Shown here in pieces: positions 1-10,591 of a stretch of 64,000 bases of DNA. The stretch covers positions 23,729,944-23,793,943 of the forward strand of contig OZ025243.1 of NCBI GenBank assembly GCA_964019155.1, read 5' to 3'. The notes below the pieces were generated by a model. The model was not told the DNA's origin, made no database searches, and saw nothing but the letters and a program-made list of their open reading frames with translations. Position 1 is the stretch's first letter, and every line of letters starts with the position of its first letter. Position numbers and translations under genes: made by a program. Source of the DNA: Osedax fenrisi. Lineage: Eukaryota > Annelida > Polychaeta > Sabellida > Siboglinidae.

Positions 1-1
1 T

Positions 2-811
2 CAAACTCTTCCCGATAGCGTTATTCTAAAATGGTCTATACCTCAATTATACGATGAATACACGTTTATTGATAACACCTCCATAAATAAATATCATTCA
101 ATATATTTATTTAATTCTGTCGATGGCAAGGGTTTATAATTAGACACGCATAGTCCTTTTATTAATAATTGGATAACTTCTCCTATAAAGATGTTTTCTG
201 GTCGCGATTGTGTAGATATGATAAAGTTAAAGCACGGTCTACTGTATACATATTACAGATGTAAATGTATGTTTCCAAGTTTAAATACAAACTGTTTAAG
301 GGGAGGGTGTAATTATAAATATGACTGCCTAAATCATATTATGCAGAGCTGTAGATTTAATTATAATAACATTATTCACAGGCATAATTATGTAAACGAT
401 CTTTTAATCACTCTACTGAATAAGTACAAATTTCCAACTATACTGGAACCACACATACGAACACAACTTGGCTTACGCAAACCCGACTTACTGACATACC
501 GATATGATATTGTTTATATTATAGATACGCAGATTTCAACCGATACAATAAATACTGATACTAATTACCGACACAAAACTGACTACTATAACAAACCTGA
601 AATACTATCCCACGCAAAACAACTTACTGGTGCAAAGCAGGCTAAATTAAGTGACTCTTGTTGGAACTGACGCGGTATACCCTCATCCATAACGTCTAAA
701 TAACTATATTCGTTAGGCCTGAGGAAGCATGATATTACTCTACTCAGTATTCGTGTTATGATAGGCAATCTAAATATTCATCGCAAATACTGCTGCAATG
801 GATTATTGTAA
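2..811 (+). pseudogene. C-terminal end of an R2-like LINE (zinc knuckle + restriction-like endonuclease)
   Basis: This frame reads from the left edge to a stop at 809-811 and is broken only by in-frame stops at 137, 668 and 701, with no frameshift. It carries a Cys/His knuckle (C-x4-C-x8-H-x4-C, ending HIMQSC near 350) and then LRKPDLL, twelve residues and IID near 472-533. That is the PD-x12-D signature of the restriction-like endonuclease that follows the RT in R2/NeSL-type non-LTR elements. The C-terminal piece LGLRKHDITLLSIRVMIGN (about 713-772) also fits that family. In such elements this enzyme nicks the target DNA to prime reverse transcription. The RT itself lies outside the window. 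Element clade and target site are unknown; the family call is fairly sure. Confidence 0.72.
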
Positions 812-1110
812 AATCCTTAATTATCTGTCCTCTCCCATGCCTACTTCGTCATATTTTTATTAATATGTTTTTGCTAATAAATGGGATAATTGGCTATGGT
901 TATTAACCATTGTCCGAAAAATATATATATATATATATATATATACTAGACGTTTTGGCCCGGTGTATGTGCAAATAGTTTAGAATTATGAGTTATTATT
1001 AGAAAATGCAGGATCAAGTGTAGTATAGGAATACAAAATATATTATTTATTTGATTTAAATTAATTATGTTATAAACAAATATTGAGAAATTAATATAAT
1101 ATACATACTA
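812..1110. other. Probable 3' UTR and (TA)n tail of the R2-like copy
   Basis: Non-coding sequence follows the R2-like stop, with a (TA)n tract at about 919-945. A 3' UTR is likely by position only. From 946 to 1110 nothing is recognised. Confidence 0.3.
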
Positions 1111-1113
1111 AAT

Positions 1114-1472
1114 GGGAGTTAGGCCTATCGGAGTTAGCCCTATCTGAATTAGCCCTATCTGAGTTATCCCTATCAGAGTTAGCCATTTCGGATTTAACCT
1201 ATCTGAATTTGCCCTATCGTAGTTAGCCCTACGGAGTTAGCCATATCGTAGTTAGCTATACGGAGTTAACCCTATCTGAATTAGCCATATCGGAGTTAGC
1301 CCTATTTGAATTAGCCCTATCTGAATTTGCCCTATCGTAGTTAGCCCTACGGAGTTATCCCTATCTGAATTAGTCCTATATGAGTTAGACCTATCTGAAA
1401 TAGCCCTATCTGAATTAGCCCTATCTGAGTTAGCCATATCTAAATTAGCCCTATCGGAGATAGCCCTATTTA
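1114..1472 (-). repeat. 15-bp minisatellite (GAATTAGCCCTATCT)n
   Basis: About 24 diverged copies of a 15-bp unit, GAATTAGCCCTATCT with GAGTTAGCCCTATCG variants, run head to tail. Because 15 is a multiple of three, one minus-strand frame stays open over most of the array and reads as repeats of NSDRA. That is a consequence of the repeat and not evidence of a protein. Confidence 0.9.
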
Positions 1473-1482
1473 ATTCGATTAT

Positions 1483-2200
1483 AAATATTGATATAATATA
1501 TTGTATTATATATATACGTATAAGAACTGTATAATTATGGAATACATTAAATTTAATAAGTCATACGAGATTACTGGTCGTACAAAATTACCTCGTACGA
1601 GATTACTGGTATATAATGTTATTAAAAACCACTTTATAATACAATATATTTACAATATATAATATAATATCTATAGATAACTATCAATATATAATAATAC
1701 GATTTACGTGTTTTAATATAATTTATAATTTTAAATTATAAGTTAAATTTATATGGATTTAAATAAATAATATAAATAAACTTTTAATAAATACAATTAC
1801 GTTATCAATATATATTCACTTTATTATACAATTTATATTAAATATTATAATAAAAAATAATATCTATAGATACTTAACCAATATATATGAATACGATTGA
1901 CTTTTAATGTACCTTTAATAACATAAATGTTAATAATACTTAGCTGTATACTTAGCATTATACTATCCAGTAATCTCGTACGAGGTAATTTAGTACGAGT
2001 TATTAAATTGAATGTATAATAACATTAAATATTGATATAATATATTGTATTATATACATACGTATAAGAACTATATACTTATGGAATAAATTTAATTTAA
2101 TAAATCGTATAAGATTACTAAATAAGTCTTTCGAAATTACCTCGTACGAGATTACATCGTATGAGATAACTGGTATCTAATGTTATTAAAAAGCGCCACC
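1483..2200. repeat. Diverged direct repeat pair with inverted CTCGTACGAG modules
   Basis: About 1483-1640 and 2025-2194 are diverged direct copies. Both begin TAAATATTGATATAATATAT and both end near GGTATxTAATGTTATTAAAAA. Each holds a TACCTCGTACGAGATTAC module. A reverse-complement copy of the module lies between them at about 1968-1990. The core CTCGTACGAG is a perfect palindrome. Class unknown; a decayed foldback or MITE-like element is possible. Confidence 0.55.
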
Positions 2201-2407
2201 TATTGAATATTCGAGGCGAATTATAAAAAAAAAGTTAATTTGTAATTTTAATTTATAAATATACTTTAATATACGAGAACACGGTACAATGTAACATTTT
2301 AATAGTGCATATTAAAGAGGAATAAAATATGAGTATAAATGGTGTCTTCTGATCTTGCATTTATTTCTTAAGTTCGTAGTATAATTCGAAATATATATAT
2401 AGATATG

Positions 2408-2445
<38 letters not shown>

Positions 2446-3188
2446 TTGCCAAAGAAGTATACCGCTTACAAGTTTATTATTACTAGTCCATTAATGTCCT
2501 ATGAATCTCAATTGTTGTTCTCTAATAGAGACTGTAATTTTGGGAATCTATCGTAAAAGTTATTTATTTGTCATGTGTACACTCCAAGATATATTCAACG
2601 AAGCTCTGAGTATGCGAGTATATGCTCCATCCACTTTTTTCTGGATTCGATGATATAGTCCATATAATAGAGACATATAGAAGTATTCAACCATTATATC
2701 GATTATCTGAAAATATTTCTTTTAAGATCAATTGACATTTTGGATTTCCATAAAATGTGCATGCTGTTTAGTGCTGACAAGGCTTGGGCTATTCTTATTA
2801 TTATATAATGTTATATTGATACAATATAGATGACAAGGTATTTGAAATTAGTATCCTATGTTATACTGTTTCCGTTAATTATGATTATATTAAAATCCCT
2901 ATTCAGATTATAGCTCATATATTCAGTGTTATAAGTATTCACTTTGATATCTATATAATCTGCTATGTATCCAATTTGATGTAGAAATATGTTTCCATCT
3001 TTCAATATATCAGTTTTAACAGCTATTTCAATGCATACTTCAGTAAAACATCCACAAACCAATATACTTTCCATGAATTCTAAAGGAGAGCTTGCTACAA
3101 AATTTGCAGAATAAGCTAATCTTATTAAGGCAAATACTACTTTTAGAAAGAGACAATGTACATTATGACATATATGTCAGATATCAAT
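2201..3188. other. Non-coding stretch, nothing recognised
   Basis: AT-rich sequence with a TA/GA tract at about 2393-2447 (TATATA followed by GAGAGAGA). A short open frame on - at 2856-3074 has no family features and looks like chance. I see nothing else. Confidence 0.4.
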
Positions 3189-3826
3189 GGGGCGAAATCG
3201 CAGATAGACTTTATTATGATACGTCGTAAATGGAGAAATAGTTTAAAGAGCTGTGAAACATACAGTTATCACACAAAATGAGCTAAATATTCCAGAAACT
3301 TAATTCACATTTTCTGAATATCTAATAGTAAAGAATACATTAATAGATGGAAAGGTATCTGGTCCATATTACATAGCTCCTGAAGCATTAAATATTGTAA
3401 ATATGATGAAATAAATCTGTATATTCTAAATACCTCTTATACGTAAGTGGACCCTGGACTATCGATAAATCTACGAAGAAAAATTGACAGTTGCTACACT
3501 AAGTTACTAATAATGGTGTTAAGTGTATCATGGCGTGGTAAGAATAATCTATAACGAACTGCATTTAATCACTGATATTATTGCTAATGAATGATAATTT
3601 CTGGTCACTGTTGGTCACTACACCACAACGATGAAATAGCTCATAATATAATCTTATGGAAACCGAAGTTTGGCACGAGAAATGGAGGAAGATATTCTTA
3701 CATAGAAAATCTAAAGGAAGATACTGATCTAGATGATATCTATGAGATCCGGAAAGTAATGATAGACAGGGTGGAGATTACAGGGCGAGGTCGAACGAAA
3801 ATTCGCAAAAAGTAAAGTAAAGTAAC
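3189..3826 (+). pseudogene. RTE-type LINE remnant: endonuclease end joined to RT C-terminus
   Basis: At 3189-3283 the frame reads QIDFIMIRRKWRNSLKSCET, the end of an APE-type endonuclease of RTE elements. From about 3445 the signal jumps to the RT C-terminal region: WTIDKSTKKN, then LLIMVLSVSWR, then after a frameshift SGHCW, HNIILWKPKFGTRNGGR, YIENLKEDTDLDD and IRKVMIDRVE. This order matches the C-terminal tail of RTE proteins. The whole RT palm is missing, so the copy is an internal deletion. It ends in a short (AGTAA)n run at 3809-3826, typical of an RTE 3' tail. Several stops; not functional. Confidence 0.68.
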
Positions 3827-4089
3827 AGCTATATCATACTCGTAGTCAATATATGTTATGTATGTAACAGCATAGCGTCTGCTTATTTTTAGTCAGTGTG
3901 AAACCTAGTTCGGTATTATAGTCTAATGAATATTTAAGAAACTAATCAGGCATACAATAAAATAAAAAGGAGCTAGTAAATATTATTGAAGAAGACTAGT
4001 GGTATTCTCAAAAATAACAGAGTGCCAAATCGTGATATCTGACCCACTATGAGTGTTTATTTACATATTTGTTGTAACATTATTATCGT
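3827..4089. other. Non-coding, nothing recognised
   Basis: Spacer between two RTE remnants of opposite orientation. No motif seen. Confidence 0.4.
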
Positions 4090-5345
4090 ATTTGTGATCT
4101 CTATTGGTATACTATATACTATCTTCATTTTTTCACGGTTCAATTATTTAAAATCTTTTGAGAAATCTATGAAGAGAAGTGTTATTGTAAAATGTTTAGA
4201 TTTTACTCTTTCTAGTATTCACCGAATCTTCAGGATTTGTCCTAATTTCGATATTTTAGTTCTAAAGTAATTTTGATTATTCTGTAGTATTAAATCAACT
4301 TCGGGTCTTATTCGGTTTTGAAGAGTGTAGCTAAATTGATGTGAGTGTTATTACCATATAATTCTTAGTGGTGTACAGGTTTCCTTTTTCAAGAAAGGAA
4401 GTATATATCTTTCTCACCATCTTTCTATGGTTATTGATAATATACTATATTGCTAGTAAGAATTCTTGAAATTCGTCTAATATTTAATTTCCGCATGTAT
4501 TTGGTCTAATCCTACCGCCTTTCCATTTTTAATACTTTTGGATGCTTTTGTTAGTGCATGTGCCATACATAGACCAGTTTATATTCATATGATTGACAGA
4601 ATGTTCAGTTCCTTCATTATGTGTTTAAATTGGTATATATTTAACTAAGTTATGCTTCGCTTGAAGTATGTCTTCCATTGACTTCATTAACCGTTTGAAA
4701 GAGAGTTCTGTACTTTTTTGACATTTTTGATATTTTAGGTATTAATTCACTATCTTTTATCTCTAAGTTTAGCAGCTTGATGGAGAATATTATGCTTATA
4801 GAAGATATAATGTGATTCATAGTGTACTTTTTCATTTTGAGTTTTAACGGAATTACTTTTTTAATAGCTTCCTTGCATGATTTCCCAAAATAATTTCACA
4901 TAGTATTTACATATGAGTCAGTTTTATCAGCTACTTGAAGAGCTGAGAATATTTTGTATTTCAGTTATACTATTAAATCGTATATAATTATCATATTTCA
5001 GTCTGGTACTATCAAAATGTTTAGTAACGCATATTTTTATTAGCTCTGAGACTTATGCGTAATTCAGCTGAGATGGTACGATGATCAGATGCTAGTCTAA
5101 TGAAATAATTGTAGGCTCTATAGATATTACCTCTATTCTTCCATTTGTTATTATATATTAGGGAATCAATTTATGATTTGAAATTATTTGGATATTTATA
5201 TGTCCAGGATTTCTCTGATCTTCTTTGAACATGGGTATCCAAGCATAACAGATTAGCTGCGGCTATAAATTCAGGTATTTTCCATATTATTTTCAACGTT
5301 TGAATATTTAAAGAGCCACACATAGTACTTTTATTTGCATTTTAA
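4090..5345 (-). pseudogene. RTE-type LINE remnant: endonuclease to RT motif A
   Basis: Read on the minus strand, the order is: endonuclease N-terminus LNIQTLKIIWKIPEFIAAAN (about 5320-5260); an internal deletion; endonuclease C-terminus KYPNNFKS and LASDHRTISAELRISLRANK with the SDH catalytic motif (about 5205-5040); linker FQTVNEVNGRHTSSEA (4697-4650); SIKNGKAVG; NRIRPEVDLILQNNQNYFRT; GQILKIR; and motif A as LLFIDFSKDFK (about 4120). All are landmarks of an RTE protein. It stops near NREKMKI, so motifs B-E and the thumb are absent. Many stops and frame changes show an old dead copy. Confidence 0.72.
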
Positions 5346-5944
5346 AGTATATGTACATCTACACTATTTTTATAATTATGTTCAAACATTGATTGCAACC
5401 TGAGGTATAAATGCAGGACGTCCTCCTTGTTTAACAACTCGATGATAGATGCGAAATCAATTATTTTGTTGGGTCTTGTCATGTTTTTCTATCGGTGTCT
5501 AAAATATACGTGCGGTTTCCACTCGGTATATTCATTAAATTTAAACAAGATACTTTCTTCTCCTATATCTCTCATTATTTAATATTGGTATCAGTATACC
5601 TATATATCAAAACCAGTGTACGTGTTTCAATGACAATAAATAAATAAATCAGATTTATTATGTCATGTTGTAAAGCATGAAATAATGGAGAAGTTAATAA
5701 ACAAATGTATTTGTTTTTGCGAGAACTTCCCCAATGTAAATATATAACCTTGACTTTAGTGCTATAAAAACCAAATTATTCACTCAAAGAGTTAGTATTA
5801 TGTAGTACCTATAGTGTTTATAGATGAAAGCGTTAGATGTTAGACAAAGTAGAAACTAAAAAATAATCGTGCTACCATACTATATACTACACACCCTATG
5901 CAACACGTCATAAGTCTTATAAGCACCGCATCATAAATATTTAT

Positions 5945-5975
<31 letters not shown>

Positions 5976-6017
5976 ATGTATGTATAAAATAACATCTATA
6001 TGTCATAAACTTATTAT
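5346..6017. other. Non-coding; possible RTE 5' UTR, (TA)n at 5947-5971
   Basis: The first 200 bases may be the 5' leader of the minus-strand RTE copy, by position only. A TATAAAA box-like string near 5763 has no gene after it. Nothing else recognised. Confidence 0.3.
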
Positions 6018-6220
6018 TAAATAATGGAATCAACAATTAATAAATTACACAACATTATATTGACAATATTTAATAATCGTGACAACCTACACTAATAATA
6101 TTACGTAATAATGCTATATACACGATGTTGATTCAAACGCATGTTTAGAGATATCAGGTGAAATTATTTATTAAATAACTATGTGACGTATTCTTCGTGA
6201 ATACTTACTTACCGTATGTA
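6018..6220 (+). repeat. Interspersed repeat family, copy 1
   Basis: This stretch matches the reverse complement of about 55250-55445. Shared blocks in the same order include AATGGAATCA/CAATGATTCC, AATAATCGTGACAA/ACGATTGTTAACAA, ATTACGTAATA, ACGATGTTGATTCAAAC, AGATATCAGGTGAAAT, TTAAATAACTATGTG and TATTCTTCG. Identity is about 65-75% by eye. It has no coding signal. Class unknown. Confidence 0.6.
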
Positions 6221-7014
6221 CAGTGTAAATACGTACACGTAAACATATAATGTATATTAATGTAATTTAATAGAACAATGAAAATATTATTGTTTATAAA
6301 ACTTGATCAAACATTAATCTATTTCAGTGGCGATTCTAGTTTAGTTATTAATTACGTTGGGTAGATATGGAATATTATATTTTATCATTACCTACAAATA
6401 TATCATCACAAATAATAAATATAATGAAATCACGTTGAAATGATAACTTACTCGAAAGATTTTTAAAACAATGAAACTGATTATTTAATGTCTACTTAAT
6501 ATATGACCCGAATGGCTACTAAATTATCCAATATGTTTGATTATATATAATCAAAGATAGCTATATAACATATTACTCTTACAACCCATCGTATTTCCAA
6601 GCCTATGTTATGTGCATTTACTAGTTTTTCATTTCCCAAAGACATTTAAATACCTGAATTGATTGTGATCTCCTATATTATATGATTGATTATATGTACA
6701 ATCGATATGTAATATGATTTATAATTCACGTGATGAAGGCTTATTTTTAAATAAATGGGATATGATATTATCAAACTCATACTAAATAAAACATAACTCA
6801 ATCCTGGTGTGCTAACAAATTAAATAGCCGTATCCCAACTGTCGATTATCAGTATACTAATAGTATACTATTATGGAATTTATTGGAGGTAGCTGTTACT
6901 ATGTTACTATTAATTTAGTAACAGGTAATTTTTCACCCCCAAAATATCTTTTCAATTATTCAGATAATAAAATGTTAGATTTAAATGTAATAAATGTATA
7001 AATAATAATAATGA
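6221..7014. other. Non-coding, nothing recognised
   Basis: AT-rich sequence. A short palindromic AGTATACTAATAGTATACT occurs near 6850. No coding or repeat family recognised. Confidence 0.35.
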
Positions 7015-7450
7015 TAATACACCAATAAATCTACATAGTTTAAATAACTCATTACCATCGTCTACTATTATTGATAATTTAAAAAAGCACAGAATTAAAA
7101 TTAAATTTGTTATCAAAAATCATAAAAATAAGTAAAATGATTGTAATTAAAAAAACATACGCTAATGTAACTCTACTATAACCACTTCTGATACATATAG
7201 TGAAAAATTGCAAAATCAGTAAATTAAATTATAAATAATATAGATAACAATAATAAAATAATTATTCACAATATAAATATTCCTAATAATGATAAAACTA
7301 ATGTCTTTAAATACTTAGTAAATATTATTTGTAAAACACTAGATATTAATAAATCGTGTGTATTATCAATAGTTCAATTATCATTTAATAAATTAATTTT
7401 AGATAATATTGTCTCAAAATAAATTATGTTATCAAATGTTAACCGACTAT
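7015..7450 (+). pseudogene. Possible LINE ORF1 remnant
   Basis: Two open runs look like coding sequence of Jockey/CR1-type ORF1: LNNSLPSSTIIDNLKKHRIK near 7040-7100, then KIIIHNINIPNNDKTNVFKY and LVNIICKTLDINKSCVLSI near 7255-7375. The pattern 'IHNI...D...V..I...LDI' resembles the RNA-binding core of such ORF1 proteins, which coat element RNA. The resemblance is weak and the run is broken by stops. It could be chance in AT-rich DNA. Confidence 0.33.
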
Positions 7451-8049
7451 GTAGATTATGAGATCTACAAAATGCATTCATTAGAATATCTCTATATGAA
7501 ATATAAATAGAACAACATCAGAAAGTATACCATGTAGTTACATTAAATAAATTAAAAGTAAAAAAATTATCAAATGTATTTATAATTCTAGAAGTAATTC
7601 CTATAGGAATTACTACGTATACGAGATTATATATATTATAAATAATACAATTAACTGGAATATCTCAATTGGTGAAGATAATTTTAGTGTGTGAAATTAT
7701 CATATATTAATTATAAAAATCCATTTATATATCAAAAAAAAATACAAATTATCGGGAAACTATCACCTTGTTCGATATGAAAATATTCACATGTTCGATA
7801 TGAATGGGATAACATAAGTGGATTTCATACTCGTCTGAAAAAATGGAAAAACAGTATATTATATTGTGAAGATTACAGCCACTTCAGCAGTATTTGATCA
7901 GATCACATATAATATAAACAATTATACATATAAGACTAATATCCAAGGTTAAACATATCTAAAGGAAAATCAATGACTGGTACATTATAAAGGTTCCGAA
8001 AATTATCACATAATACAGCAACACAGTAAAATGCATATACAATAATCTT
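7451..8049. other. Non-coding, nothing recognised
   Basis: AT-rich spacer. A weak continuation of the ORF1-like run may reach about 7570. The RTE signal starts near 8050. Confidence 0.3.
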
Positions 8050-9480
8050 AACACATCATCCATATACAAAACAGCGACAGACCCATATGAGCACCTCATA
8101 AATGTCAATGAAGAATCAGCATTAATACATTTTAAAATAAAAAACGCCACAAAATAAACTTCCTATACAGCAGAATTAGCGAACTAAGAAAGAATACAAT
8201 GAATATTCCATTCTAAACATAAATTATTCACAATAAAAACTATCTAAAGCTAAAAATATAAGCCGAAATTCCAAACTCTAATAGATATCTATTGAACAAT
8301 CTAATGAGCAAAGTAAACAAGAGTAAACTGCAAGTTAATCATAAAAGGGACTGGATGGAGAAACCAAAAAATATGGAAAATCGAGACTAATAGCAAGAAG
8401 GTTCGTGTAAGAAAATGTTAAGAACACTTCAAGCAACTGCTAGGCGAGGGTTACGAACACGAAATAAGTTCCATATAAATCAACACTATTAGTGAATTTA
8501 CCGTCTCTATAAAACTCGACCTTTCACTTGAAGGATACATCAACAACAAAATAATAGCCGGTAAAACCGCATAGCCCGACGAAGTCGCACCATAAATCCT
8601 CAAATACGGCAAATTCGACTACACCATATTTGAGTTATCTAACAAAATGATCACATGTCGTAAAAACCATCGCAATGGATAAAATGCATCATTATTCCTT
8701 TCAAAAATCAAGTAATATCGAAGAATTCATACAAGTAATTCATAAAACTATAAAAGCAGTGCTCTATGAGTAATAGTAGGACACATTACTACTAAAATTA
8801 TATTAAATCAAAAACAACCATACCTAAATCATATACTACGTTCCAGTCAGAATGGATTTAGAACTGGAAGATCTACTACCTCACACATATTAGCGCTTAG
8901 ATGTGTAATCGAAGTTAAAAGTCACAATCTTAATGCTATTAAGATTTTTGACGATTTTAAGAAGGCATTCGACAGTATAAACAGAAAAATAATGTTCCGT
9001 ATATAAGAATCATACAGAATATTCTACAAAATTATACAAACGATCGCCTTAAAGACGCAACATTTATAAAATCTGACGGAGAAACAAACATTTTTCAAAT
9101 AACAAAGGTATTGTAATGTGATACACAAGTGAAATTTATGTTTGTGATCACACTGGATTATGCCATACGATAAGTCATCGAAGGATGAGAAGAAATATTT
9201 GGATTCGAAATAATACAACAACAAGGAAACGACATCCACCAATACATCTAACATACCTTAGTTACATAGGTAATATAGAACTAGTATCACAAGAAGTCGA
9301 ATACGCTATTCTACTATTAACATCCATTGAAACAGAAGTCGCCAACATTGGTCTTCAAATGAACGCAAAAAATGGAAGTCATGACGTTCAATCACACAGA
9401 TATAGTGGTCGAGATAGACTAGAAAACGATGGAAATCTTATTAACAATGTAACACATTTTTAAAACTTGGATGAAATATG
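8050..9480 (+). pseudogene. RTE-type LINE remnant: linker plus most of the RT
   Basis: Landmarks appear in order on +: DPYEHLINVNEESALIHF (linker, about 8080-8135); HFKQLLGEGYEHEISSI (8430-8480); EFTVSIKLDLSLEGYINNK; GKTA and DEVAP (8560-8590); LRSSQNGFRTGRSTTSHILA (8840-8900); motif A DDFKKAFDSINRK (8950-8990); SDGETNIFQIT (9074-9106); and the YADD region (9240-9300), where the two catalytic Asp positions are changed (SYIGNIELVSQEVE). TSIETEVANIGLQMNAKNGS follows. It ends after VTHF near 9463, before the thumb. Stops and frameshifts are frequent, and one frame stays open at 9185-9463. This copy seems to be the same RTE lineage as 3189-3826. Dead. Confidence 0.78.
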
Positions 9481-9534
9481 GCTATATACATGATCATATA
9501 TGGTCACCAATACATAAAGAGGTGTACACACTGT

Positions 9535-9630
9535 AGAATATTGTCTTTTCTGTGTCATTTTTCCTCCCGTTATGGCGGAAAATTACGCGGCGTAAATTTA
9601 AGTGAACACACAGAAAACGACAATATTTGT
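9535..9630. repeat. Short inverted-repeat unit (95 bp, ~20-bp arms)
   Basis: AATATTGTCTTTTCTGTGT at about 9537-9556 is mirrored by ACACAGAAAACGACAATATT at 9608-9627. A second inverted pair, TTTTCC/GGAAAA, lies inside. The G+C is higher than the flanks. It could be a tiny MITE or just a hairpin; no clear target duplication is seen. Confidence 0.45.
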
Positions 9631-10065
9631 GTTTCGATACCGTTATGTAATTTCAACCTATGACATTTTACAATGATTATCAGTTATTGTTTATGTTTAC
9701 AATAGATTTATAGTTCACCTAAAATACTAGTTTGGTCAAATACAAATCTATGATATTACCCTTGACTTTTATTTTATTTTATTGTATTGACAAATACAAA
9801 TCAATGATTTGTACCCATATTATTTAAATTAATTATATTCTTATTTAAAGTAATTATATTATTATTAATTAACTTATATGATCATATTCATTTATTTATT
9901 AAATTATATTTAAATTTAATATTATAATAAATATCATATATTAAATATAAAATATCTGAGTTTATATTAACATTATATTGAAATGACGACTAAATTGAAA
10001 AATCAAAAATATCTGCTTAAATTATTGTATATATATATATGTATGTATGTATATACATCGAATAC
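9631..10065. other. Non-coding, nothing recognised
   Basis: AT-rich sequence with a diverged short direct repeat (ACAAATACAAATCTATGAT near 9740; ACAAATACAAATCAATGAT near 9790) and a TA/TATG tract at 10029-10055. Confidence 0.35.
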
Positions 10066-10320
10066 GAAATCAGAGTCGAATATGGTCTTACAAATAGGTA
10101 CTAAATAGAAAAGAAAAATTTGCTGGAGCATATCATTTACTAAATGAATTGGATTTAGAACATCCAATATAATTGATGAATTTAATGAGAATGAATCCTG
10201 AGAAATTTCATTCATTGGCAAATATCATTTCTCCACATATAAAAAAATCGGATACTAACTGGAGGAACGCTATTCCAGTAGAAATGATTGCTATAACATT
10301 TATATTGTTGGCAACATGTT
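10066..10320 (+). pseudogene. PIF/Harbinger transposase fragment (N-terminal region)
   Basis: From about 10110 one frame reads KEKFAGAYHLLNELDLEHPI, one stop, then LMNLMRMNPEKFHSLANII, SPHIKKSDTNWRNAIPVEM and IAITFILLATC. This follows the N-terminal half of PIF/Harbinger transposases (AYH.LL.EL.L.D...F.N..RM.P..F..L...V.P.I...DT.WR.AI....R..ITL..LATG). Just upstream, in another frame, IRVEYGLTNR may be the preceding RxxWVRxxxxxR segment. The DDE catalytic core is absent; the signal stops where the neighbouring minus-strand exon begins. Family call is good; the copy is dead. Confidence 0.72.
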
Positions 10321-10369
10321 AACATATAATATATATGGTATAATTGGACGGTAAGCACAGATTAAATAA

Positions 10370-10591
10370 CTATAAATAGTAAAGTTCACGTCTGGCGCGC
10401 AAGGCGTGCATATATACATTAAAACCATTGTAGTAAGGCCATGTCGGATATTCAACTATATCATCTACTCCTGCCACACTTTTGCTCACACCAGTAAGAT
10501 CTTTATTGAATTTCGTCCTTAGTTTTTTATCATAATCTCTAGTAATTTTCCATATTTTTTTAACGTCTTCATCTGTTAAATATATTATATT
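10370..10591 (-). CDS. MADF/Myb-SANT-like exon, probable partner gene of the Harbinger element
   Basis: A minus-strand frame is open over 74 codons to a TAG at 10370-10372, with no stop, frameshift or gap. It reads DEDVKKIWKITRDYDKKLRT, a Ser/Gly-rich turn, then DDIVEYPTWPYYNGFNVY and a basic end, ALRARRE. This resembles the second half of a MADF (Myb/SANT-like) DNA-binding domain: V...W...RD.Y.K......, then W.YY..M.F. PIF/Harbinger elements typically carry such a gene beside the transposase, and its protein helps the transposase reach the nucleus and bind DNA. A pyrimidine-poor but plausible acceptor (TTTAACAG, AG at 10574-10573) would start the exon at 10572. The first half of the domain was not found upstream. 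Alternatives: a domesticated host exon, or a young remnant. Confidence 0.55.
   Translation of the reverse strand, partial: NIIYLTDEDVKKIWKITRDYDKKLRTKFNKDLTGVSKSVAGVDDIVEYPTWPYYNGFNVYMHALRARRELYYL

Noticed and set aside
2..811. Alternative genetic code, because lesions in the R2-like frame are only stops
   Set aside because: Both TAA and TGA occur, at positions with no shared expected residue, and other copies show ordinary frameshifts.
1252..1437. Open minus frame of NSDRA repeats
   Set aside because: It is the direct product of a 15-bp minisatellite; unit length is a multiple of three.
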